Shown here: in pieces, positions 32,769 through 38,309 of the stretch | Numbering within the stretch: position 1 is the first letter of the stretch | Layout: each line of letters opens with the position of its first letter | Assembly (NCBI RefSeq): GCF_004793765.1 | Contig: NZ_SRYM01000039.1 | Location: 1-38,309 of the forward strand | Source of the DNA: Parabacteroides distasonis | GTDB taxonomy: Bacteria > Bacteroidota > Bacteroidia > Bacteroidales > Tannerellaceae | Direction of reading: 5' to 3' | DNA length: 38,309 bases | Translations under genes and position numbers: made by a program | Notes under the pieces: generated by a model | The model's input: only the letters and a program-made list of their open reading frames with translations | Database searches by the model: none | What the model was told of the DNA's origin: nothing

Positions 32769-33287
32769 ATGAAACAAATTAAAGCGCATATCGCCGTATC
32801 TCTTGACGGACATACAGCCACCTTAGACAAGGAACTGGATTGGTTACCCGATGAAGTAAAAACTATCGTTGGCAAATACTATTTGGATGCTGATTGCCTG
32901 CTTATGGGGGCGAACACCTACAACTACATCTTTGAACACTGGGGCGGGTGGCCGCACAAAAGCAAACGGTCTTTTGTGGTGTCACACTACGACACCAACG
33001 TAACGCCGGACTGCGGCGTGGAGTTCCTGACCGAAGAACCGCTGCAAAGGATTTATGAACTGAAACAGGAAACAGACATGCTGGTGGTGGGCGGCGGCAA
33101 GCTGCTTACTTCATTGATTAAAGCCGGGTTGCTGGATAGCCTGACAATCTACACCGTCCCGGTCATGGCGGGCAAAGGCATCGGCTTTATCGGGGAAACA
33201 TTCGGCTCACATTGGAAACTCTCGGAAAGCAGGGTGCTGGATAACGGGGTGGTCTGTTCGACCTACCTGTTTGGCGGCAGCGAATAA
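32769..33287 (+). CDS. Dihydrofolate reductase/RibD C-terminal family reductase
   Basis: 172-aa NADPH-dependent reductase of the RibD_C/DHFR fold. The N-terminal IKAHIAVSLDGHTATLDKELDWL and CLLMGANTYNYI are the family signatures, and MLVVGGGKLLTSLIKAGLLDSLTIYTVPVMAGKG binds the cofactor. Such stand-alone proteins are frequent mobile-element cargo; some give trimethoprim tolerance, but substrate cannot be told from sequence. It is a single-gene cargo behind a ~290-nt leader, inserted between the Xis2d-type gene and the convergent topB. Confidence 0.85.
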   Translation: MKQIKAHIAVSLDGHTATLDKELDWLPDEVKTIVGKYYLDADCLLMGANTYNYIFEHWGGWPHKSKRSFVVSHYDTNVTPDCGVEFLTEEPLQRIYELKQETDMLVVGGGKLLTSLIKAGLLDSLTIYTVPVMAGKGIGFIGETFGSHWKLSESRVLDNGVVCSTYLFGGSE

Positions 33288-33291
33288 AAAA

Positions 33292-33315
33292 TGCGCCCGG
33301 TTCCCGCCGGGCGCA
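33292..33315 (-). terminator. Terminator of topB (also faces the DHFR-like gene)
   Basis: TGCGCCCGG pairs perfectly with CCGGGCGCA. On the minus strand TTTTTT follows, so it terminates the topB transcript; the plus-strand side lacks a T-run. Confidence 0.75.
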
Positions 33316-33383
33316 ACCACTAAAATTTCAATTATTCTAAGTTGTAAAACCTATCACAATGAAATTTCAGTGGCAAAGATAGG

Positions 33384-35471
33384 CTATTTCTTCGGTTTCG
33401 CTTTCTTTTCGGGGAATGAAAAACCGACATTGAATTGCTCGTCCAGCACAAGCGAAGCATCGAAAGCCTTGCCGTTCTTGCCCTTGAAGCCCTTGATTAG
33501 CCCGGTCTTGCGTTTCGTCACCAGCTCGATAATCTGCTTGTCGGAAAGCTGCTTGTCGCACTTGTTGCGGAATATGGTAAGCGTGCAGTCCACGTTGGAA
33601 CACTTCGCCACTTTCGGGTAGAACAAGATACGTCCGTTATTGCATTTGGGGCAGGGACAAGCTTCGCCATTGGAGATAGACAACTGTACCGATAGCAGTT
33701 CCGCCGTGATTTGGGTGGCGTACACCTCGATGCCCTTTCGGAACGTGTCGGCATCCATGCTGCCCGCTTCTATCTTGGAAAGGGCGGTTTCCCACATACC
33801 CGTCATTTCGACATCGGCAATCTTCTTGTCCCTGACTATCTTGTAAACGGCAAGCCCCTTGTCGGTGGGTACAAGGTTCTTCTTCTCACGCACGATGTAC
33901 TGGCGGGCGAACAGCGTTTCAATAATCGCCGCACGGGTGGCGGGTGTGCCTATCCCGGCATCTTTCAGGCTGGCTTTCAGTTCGGCATCTTCCAGTTCCT
34001 TTCCGGCGTTCTCCATTGCCGCAAGCAGGCTGCTTTCCGTGTGCAGCGGTTTCGGCTTGGTCTGCTTTTCGAGCAGATCCACGCCGGAGAGTGGCAAATA
34101 TTCTCCCTCTTGAAGCGGCGGCAGGCTGGCGGCTTCTTCATCACCTCCCGTTTCCTGCTCGCCGAACACGGTACGCCACCCGGTAACTTTCATCACAGAC
34201 CCTTTTACCGTGAAGTCAGTATCTCCAGCCGACAATATGGCGGTGGTAATGTCTTTCACGCACTTGCCCGAAAAGGCTTCCAGCATACGCCCGGCTACCA
34301 GCTCGTAAACCGCCCGCTCGTCTTTGGAGAGTTCACCGGGCAGGTTCTCGGTAACGATTAAGGCGTGGTGGTCGGTCACTTTGCCGTCATTCACGCTACG
34401 GCGGTTCAGGGGTGTGCCGTCCAGCCCGGCGGCATACCCGGCAAAGCGGGAGTATTGCCCTAACAGGGCGATACGCTCCGGCATTTCATCGAAAACGTCC
34501 TCCGATATATAGCGGCTTCCGGTTCTCGGATAGGACATCACTTTCTTTTCATACAGGCTTTGCGCTATGGAAAGCGTCTTGTCAGCCGAGAAATTCAGCT
34601 TTGTATTGGCTTCCTTTTGCAGCGTGGTAAGGTCGTATAGAAGCGGCGGTTCTTGGCTGGCTTCTTTCCTCTCAACGGATTTCACGGCAAGTTGTCCGGC
34701 ATCCTTTACCCGTTGCAGGGCGGCTATAGCTTCGGGCTGCTGTTCCCACTTGGCGGTCGATTGGGCGGTGAAACTTATCCCCCCGCTGGCGGTCGCCGCT
34801 TTGAGTTGCCAAAACTTGGCGGGTACGAAATTCTTGTTCTCCAAATAGCGGCTGCATATCATCATGAGCGTGGGTGTCTGTACCCTGCCCAGCGAGAACA
34901 CCCCCTGCCCGGCGGCTACGCTCAACGCTTGGGTGGCGTTTATCCCTATCAGCCAGTCTGCTTCGCTGCGGGACTTGGCAGAGAGGTAGAGGTTATCGTA
35001 ACATTCTCCCGGCTGCAAGTTATCCAGCCCCTCACGGATTGCCTTGTCGGTAAGGCTGCTTATCCACAGGCGCACAAATGGTTTTCGGCAGTTCAGGTAA
35101 TGGAAGATGTAGCGGAAGATTAGCTCACCCTCACGCCCGGCATCGGTGGCGACAATAATCCGGTCGCACTGGTCGAACACTTCCTTTATCACTTTCAACT
35201 GTTTCAGCACGCCGGGGTCTGCCTTATAACCTTTCTCCACTTTCACCTGACGGGGGATTAATTGGAAATCGGGCAGCAGTATGGGCAGGCTCTCCCTGCG
35301 GAAGTTCGCCACGCCGTAGGCTTCCGGCATGGCAAGCTGGATTAAGTGGCCGAACGCCCATGTCACTATATACCCGTTGCCGGAAAGATAACCGTCATTA
35401 CGCTGGGTCGCACCGATGATGCGGGCGATGTCCTTTGCCACGCTGGGCTTCTCTGCTATCAATGCAATCAT
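33384..35471 (-). CDS. topB: DNA topoisomerase III (type IA), element-borne
   Basis: 695-aa type IA topoisomerase that passes single strands through a transient break. The Toprim domain starts at residue 1 with Glu7 (MIALIAEKPSVAK) and DAGREGE at 110-116. The catalytic Tyr314 lies in VMSYPRTGSRYIS. The C-terminus has a zinc-ribbon (CPCPKCNNGR, then CSNVDC) and a TopB-type tail. In CTnDOT the exc gene encodes such a topoisomerase in the excision operon. Here it is on the opposite strand to the xis-like genes, in an operon with DUF3945 and a small membrane protein, overlapping the latter by 4 nt. The region is strongly G/C-rich. Confidence 0.93.
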   Translation of the reverse strand: MIALIAEKPSVAKDIARIIGATQRNDGYLSGNGYIVTWAFGHLIQLAMPEAYGVANFRRESLPILLPDFQLIPRQVKVEKGYKADPGVLKQLKVIKEVFDQCDRIIVATDAGREGELIFRYIFHYLNCRKPFVRLWISSLTDKAIREGLDNLQPGECYDNLYLSAKSRSEADWLIGINATQALSVAAGQGVFSLGRVQTPTLMMICSRYLENKNFVPAKFWQLKAATASGGISFTAQSTAKWEQQPEAIAALQRVKDAGQLAVKSVERKEASQEPPLLYDLTTLQKEANTKLNFSADKTLSIAQSLYEKKVMSYPRTGSRYISEDVFDEMPERIALLGQYSRFAGYAAGLDGTPLNRRSVNDGKVTDHHALIVTENLPGELSKDERAVYELVAGRMLEAFSGKCVKDITTAILSAGDTDFTVKGSVMKVTGWRTVFGEQETGGDEEAASLPPLQEGEYLPLSGVDLLEKQTKPKPLHTESSLLAAMENAGKELEDAELKASLKDAGIGTPATRAAIIETLFARQYIVREKKNLVPTDKGLAVYKIVRDKKIADVEMTGMWETALSKIEAGSMDADTFRKGIEVYATQITAELLSVQLSISNGEACPCPKCNNGRILFYPKVAKCSNVDCTLTIFRNKCDKQLSDKQIIELVTKRKTGLIKGFKGKNGKAFDASLVLDEQFNVGFSFPEKKAKPKK

Positions 35472-35662
35472 GTTGTTTCTTTTTTATGGTTTGTTACTGG
35501 TTTGATTTTCTGTAAAATTTTACGGTCATAATAAATATGGTAGCCGCCCATGTAATACTGGCGGTTGTGCCTGTCTATTTCTTTCCAGTCGGTTTTTGAA
35601 GAAAGGACTATGAAGAAAATCATGATGACAAGCGGAATAACTATAATATAGATTAGCTGCAT
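35468..35662 (-). CDS. Small membrane protein of unknown function
   Basis: 64 aa: one N-terminal membrane helix (about residues 4-21, IIVIPLVIMIFFIVLSS), then a polar, Tyr-rich tail (HNRQYYMGGYHIYYDRK). I do not recognise a family. It starts 4 nt after the DUF3945 stop and its stop overlaps the topB start by 4 nt, so it is probably a real operon member. Its A/T-rich base use differs from both neighbours. Confidence 0.6.
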   Translation of the reverse strand: MQLIYIIVIPLVIMIFFIVLSSKTDWKEIDRHNRQYYMGGYHIYYDRKILQKIKPVTNHKKETT

Positions 35663-35666
35663 ACCT

Positions 35667-36983
35667 TTATAATTTCATTCCTTTGGACTTCTTTGGCTTA
35701 TCCGCTTTCAGGCTCTTGTCCTGCGCCTTATCCTGTTTCTCTTTCTGCTTGGCGGTGGGCTTGTCCTGACCCTGTTTCAGCGGCTCTTTGCCCTGTTTGG
35801 TGGCTTCGTTGGTCTTGCCCTCCGAATTGACTGCTACTTGTGTCCGGCTCTCGGCGGCGGGGGTAACGTCTTTCGGCTGCACCTTGTCGGGGGATTTGCC
35901 CTGTGCGCCGGGCTGCACATGACCGTTGAACTCAACGCCCTTGCCGTCCTTTATCCCGGCTACCTGCTGCTCTGCGGGCTGCTGTCCCTGCTGCAAGAAC
36001 TGGACGGCGGCACGGGGCAGGAACTCCAAGCCACGCTCCACCGCACTGACTTGCAAATAGGCACTGCGCTTCGTGCCGTCCCTGAATTGCAGGTTTTCCA
36101 TTTTCACCGCTTGTCCGGCTTCAAAGGCGGCTTTCTGCTCCGGGCTGACTTTCACGCCGCAAATGGTGTCGGGGCATTTCCATTTGTCAGCCCGCATATA
36201 TTCCAGTTCGTGCGTGTACCTATCCCGGCTGACGAACACGGGGATTTGCTCGCCGCTTTTCGGGTCTTTGATTCGGGCGATGCCGCCCAAGTTGCCAGTG
36301 CCTTGCAAGTTGCCCTGTTCCTGTTTGGTGAACCCGTGTTCATGGAACGGGCGTTGCAACAGTTTCTCGTCCTGCCGCACGCCGTGCAGCTTGGGTACTA
36401 CCGTGCCGTCCTTAGCCTGATAGAAAGAGAGCTTGACATCGGTAGGTTTGAGGTAGAAGCCGCCCACCGTCCCCGAAACGGTGTAGGTATTGCGGGACTT
36501 GTAGCCACGCATCACCCGGTCGAAGTCCTTTGTGTTTTTTAGGGTGTCGGCGGTGATGCCGACTTTTTTCAGGTTCTCCCAGTCGATTTTTGCAGGGTCG
36601 AAGCGGTAGCCCTGCTTGAACTCGTGGAAGTCGGGCTTCGGAACTTGTAACATTTCAACCCGCTTGTCACCCTCCGGTGTAGGGTTGTGGTGGTTGTCCT
36701 CGATTGCCTTTGCGTTCTGCTCCACTCCGGAAGCCTTGACGCTGAACAATTCCAGCCCGGAAGTGTCCTGAAACTTGCGGAAGAAATTGGAAATGAAGTT
36801 GCTGAACACATCGCTGTTCTTGTCCACCTGCATGAACTCGCCGCCATGTGTCGGCGGCACGGTCTGCAAATTGCCCTCCTTGTCAATACCCTTAACGGCA
36901 CTCACCTTGCCCTGCTGTTTATCCAAGACCAGCAGCACGTCTTTTTCCTGCCCCTCTGCGGGCGGGGTCATTCTGTTTGCCAT
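35667..36983 (-). CDS. DUF3945/DUF4099 domain protein
   Basis: 438-aa protein widespread on Bacteroides conjugative elements just upstream of topB; role unknown. About residues 10-130 match DUF4099 (DVLLVLDKQQGKVSAVKGID), and about 130-330 hold two DUF3945-like units (FKQGYRFDPAKIDWENLKKVGI, then GGFYLKPTDVKLSFYQAKDG, and GIARIKDPKSGEQIPVFVSRD). The last ~110 residues are low complexity and basic (KQGKEPLKQGQDKPTAKQKE), ending KKSKGMKL. A role with the topoisomerase in DNA processing during transfer is inferred from context only. Confidence 0.85.
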   Translation of the reverse strand: MANRMTPPAEGQEKDVLLVLDKQQGKVSAVKGIDKEGNLQTVPPTHGGEFMQVDKNSDVFSNFISNFFRKFQDTSGLELFSVKASGVEQNAKAIEDNHHNPTPEGDKRVEMLQVPKPDFHEFKQGYRFDPAKIDWENLKKVGITADTLKNTKDFDRVMRGYKSRNTYTVSGTVGGFYLKPTDVKLSFYQAKDGTVVPKLHGVRQDEKLLQRPFHEHGFTKQEQGNLQGTGNLGGIARIKDPKSGEQIPVFVSRDRYTHELEYMRADKWKCPDTICGVKVSPEQKAAFEAGQAVKMENLQFRDGTKRSAYLQVSAVERGLEFLPRAAVQFLQQGQQPAEQQVAGIKDGKGVEFNGHVQPGAQGKSPDKVQPKDVTPAAESRTQVAVNSEGKTNEATKQGKEPLKQGQDKPTAKQKEKQDKAQDKSLKADKPKKSKGMKL

Positions 36984-37023
36984 AAATGATTGAAATTTTA
37001 GCGGTTACGGGAATAGTCCCGCC

Positions 37024-37031
37024 CAAAGGTA
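37024..37031 (-). promoter_or_regulatory. -7 element of the DUF3945-topB operon
   Basis: TACCTTTG on the minus strand matches TAnnTTTG, about 40 nt before the ATG at 36983. Confidence 0.55.
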
Positions 37032-37069
37032 GCGACTAAATATGCTATATTTGGACGGGCGACAACGGC

Positions 37070-37104
37070 TGTCCGAATTTGTCCTGCGATGTCCCGATTT
37101 GTCC
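37070..37104. promoter_or_regulatory. Tandem 15-nt direct repeats upstream of the DUF3945-topB promoter
   Basis: TGTCCGAATTTGTCC (37070-37084) and TGTCCCGATTTGTCC (37090-37104) differ at two positions and have a 20-nt period, two turns of the helix, so a protein would bind both on one face. They lie about 40-80 nt upstream of the -7 box, an activator-like position. Confidence 0.55.
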
Positions 37105-37166
37105 AGTCGGGATTAAAAAGAGGTGATAAAACAGGAACAATCCATTACTTAATCCAAAGAAAAACA

Positions 37167-37174
37167 TAACTTTG
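37167..37174 (+). promoter_or_regulatory. -7 element of the second DUF1016 gene
   Basis: TAACTTTG matches TAnnTTTG, 26 nt before the ATG at 37200. Confidence 0.5.
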
Positions 37175-37199
37175 TAACCAGTTATTATACATACAGAAT

Positions 37200-38237
37200 A
37201 TGACAGAGAAAAACAGTTCTATATTATCTCCCGAATATCTCAACTTCAAAAATGAGATAACCGCCCGTATCAGGTCTGCCCAGTATGAAGCATTAAAGGC
37301 AGTAAACAAAGAAATGATAGCCTTATATTGGGAAGTCGGCAAACGGATTACCGAGCAACAGACGGCATTAGGTTGGGGAAAATCCGTTGTGGAAAACCTT
37401 TCACGGGACATACAGAAAGAATTTCCGGGAATAAAAGGTTTTAGCGCACGGAATATATGGGACATGACACGTTTTTATACTGAATATCAGTCTGATGAAA
37501 TTCTGCGAACATTGCTCGCAGAAATTAGCTGGTCAAAACATATAGTCATTCTGACGAAGTGCAAGGAAACCCAGCAACGACAATTTTATATATTGGCGAC
37601 AAAGAAATACGGGTGGACTAATAATGTCCTTCTTAATAAGATAGAAGCCAAAACTTACGAGAACTATCTGCTTGGACAAAGTAATTTTGATATGACCCTG
37701 CCTGATAACATTAAGAACCAAGCCATACTTGCATTAAAAGATGAATATACATTTGACCTTGTGGGGCTTGCAGAGGAACATTCGGAATATGAACTGGAAC
37801 AAGCTATTATTAAGAATATCCGTGCATTCCTTATGGAATTCGGTACGGATTTTTCATTCATCGGCAACCAATATCGGCTGGAAGTGGACGGAAGAGAATA
37901 CTTCATAGATTTACTTCTGTACAACAGGCGTTTACAAGCTATGATTGCCATAGAACTGAAAATCGGAGAATTCCAACCGGAATATAAAGGTAAAATGGAG
38001 TTCTATCTGAACATACTGAATGATACGGTGAAATTACCACATGAAAATCCGGCTATCGGTATTATTATCTGCAAGTCCAAAAGCCGCATGATAGTGGAGT
38101 ATGCTTTGAAAAGTTCCAATATGCCTATCGGGGTGGCAACATATAGCCTTTCTTCCGAATTACCCGAAGCCTATAAAAAACTATTACCGACATCGGAAGA
38201 AATAGCCAAAAAGATAGAAATATTAATCGAAAAATAA
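37200..38237 (+). CDS. PDDEXK nuclease domain protein (DUF1016/YhcG family), second copy
   Basis: 345-aa DUF1016 protein at the canonical length. The N-terminal domain (about 15-160) has ARIRSAQYEALKAVNKEMIALYWEVGKRI, GWGKSVVENLSRDI and FSARNIWDMTRFY. The nuclease domain (about 185-340) has REYFIDLLLYNRRLQAMIAIELK with the Asp and Glu-x-Lys residues and YKGKMEFYLNILND. It is shorter and clearly diverged from the copy at 13013, lacking the repeat linker, so the two reached the locus separately. Single gene with its own promoter; an IS end lies 17 nt after its stop. Confidence 0.88.
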   Translation: MTEKNSSILSPEYLNFKNEITARIRSAQYEALKAVNKEMIALYWEVGKRITEQQTALGWGKSVVENLSRDIQKEFPGIKGFSARNIWDMTRFYTEYQSDEILRTLLAEISWSKHIVILTKCKETQQRQFYILATKKYGWTNNVLLNKIEAKTYENYLLGQSNFDMTLPDNIKNQAILALKDEYTFDLVGLAEEHSEYELEQAIIKNIRAFLMEFGTDFSFIGNQYRLEVDGREYFIDLLLYNRRLQAMIAIELKIGEFQPEYKGKMEFYLNILNDTVKLPHENPAIGIIICKSKSRMIVEYALKSSNMPIGVATYSLSSELPEAYKKLLPTSEEIAKKIEILIEK

Positions 38238-38254
38238 GAAAACTGCCACAACAG

Positions 38255-38309
38255 TGAAGTGCACCCCAAAAGTTAGACACAAAACTTTTGGAGTGCATTT
38301 TTTATGAAG
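38255..38309 (+). mobile_element. Left end of an IS3-like insertion sequence (cut by the window edge)
   Basis: TGAAGTGCACCCCAAAAGTT is followed by TAGACAC, typical of IS3-family ends in Bacteroidota. TGCACCCCAAAAGTT and AACTTTTGGAGTGCA (38283-38297) form an internal inverted repeat with one mismatch. An ATG at 38304 may start the first transposase ORF. The rest lies outside the window. Confidence 0.6.

Noticed and set aside
32769-33287. Tetrahydrofolate riboswitch in the long leader of the DHFR-like gene
   Set aside because: The leader does not match the THF riboswitch consensus as I know it, and the same core occurs before a gene unrelated to folate.
33711-34361. 216-codon plus-strand frame
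   Set aside because: Antisense shadow of topB in G/C-rich DNA, with low-complexity translation.
35838-36542. 234-codon plus-strand frame
   Set aside because: Antisense to the DUF3945 gene; G/C-rich DNA leaves opposite frames open by chance.
1-38309. CRISPR array, retron or diversity-generating retroelement
   Set aside because: No regularly spaced repeats, no reverse transcriptase and no cas genes are seen in either strand.

Overview
The window looks like a chromosomal stretch of a Bacteroidales gut bacterium, most likely Parabacteroides or a close Bacteroides relative. The evidence is Bacteroidota-type promoters (TAnnTTTG -7 boxes ahead of many genes), short leaders with few Shine-Dalgarno sites, Bacteroidota gene families (6-bladed beta-propeller, DPP5-like S9 peptidase, long U32 protein, RteC, DUF3853, DUF3945) and the mobile-element architecture. 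The genus is inferred from gene content only.

Positions 1-9976 are host backbone. It holds a 5'-incomplete beta-propeller protein, a metA-type homoserine acyltransferase with a 22-nt dyad over its promoter, a U32 family protein, a lipoprotein cyclophilin, a WbuC-type cupin (minus), a SPOR lipoprotein (minus), a secreted DPP5-like peptidase, a frameshifted class I fructose-bisphosphate aldolase (minus), an N-terminal-rubredoxin rubrerythrin and tRNA-Ser(CGA).

All DNA after tRNA-Ser looks acquired, in nested blocks. Block A (about 9977-11500) is the remnant of an IntDOT-type element. It carries an integrase cut off inside its catalytic domain, bracketed by inverted, diverged copies of the same element end (tRNA 3' end, hairpin, promoter-side motif).

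Block B (about 11490-24910) is bounded by two direct 26-nt sites related to the tRNA-Ser 3' end. It has the layout of a mobilizable element: complete tyrosine integrase, DUF1016 PD-(D/E)XK nuclease plus an unknown coiled-coil partner, DUF3853 excisionase-like protein, RepA-like ATPase, an iteron-like dyad region, Toprim primase, an oriT-like hairpin cluster and a MobV relaxase. Its cargo is a tight eight-gene operon: zinc ribbon, YciI-like, flavodoxin-type reductase, META lipoprotein, tautomerase, GyrI-like protein, double GNAT and esterase. A long leader precedes it.

Block C (about 24910-38250) resembles part of a CTnDOT-type ICE. It holds an AraC regulator, a CAT-like acetyltransferase, a zinc ribbon-AraC-GyrI fusion regulator, a QueG-like Fe-S protein, RteC, two excisionase-like HTH proteins around a primase-helicase fusion, a DHFR/RibD-like reductase behind a long leader, and on the minus strand DUF3945, a small membrane protein and topoisomerase III. 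It ends with a second DUF1016 nuclease. The window closes inside the left end of an IS3-like element.

The most interesting points are: (1) two ~250-300 nt leaders ahead of two cargo genes on different elements that share a short core motif and similar layout; (2) the eight-gene cargo operon and its domain-fusion link to the AraC regulator of block C; (3) the DUF1016 plus unknown-gene pair; and (4) the nested att-like sites around tRNA-Ser.
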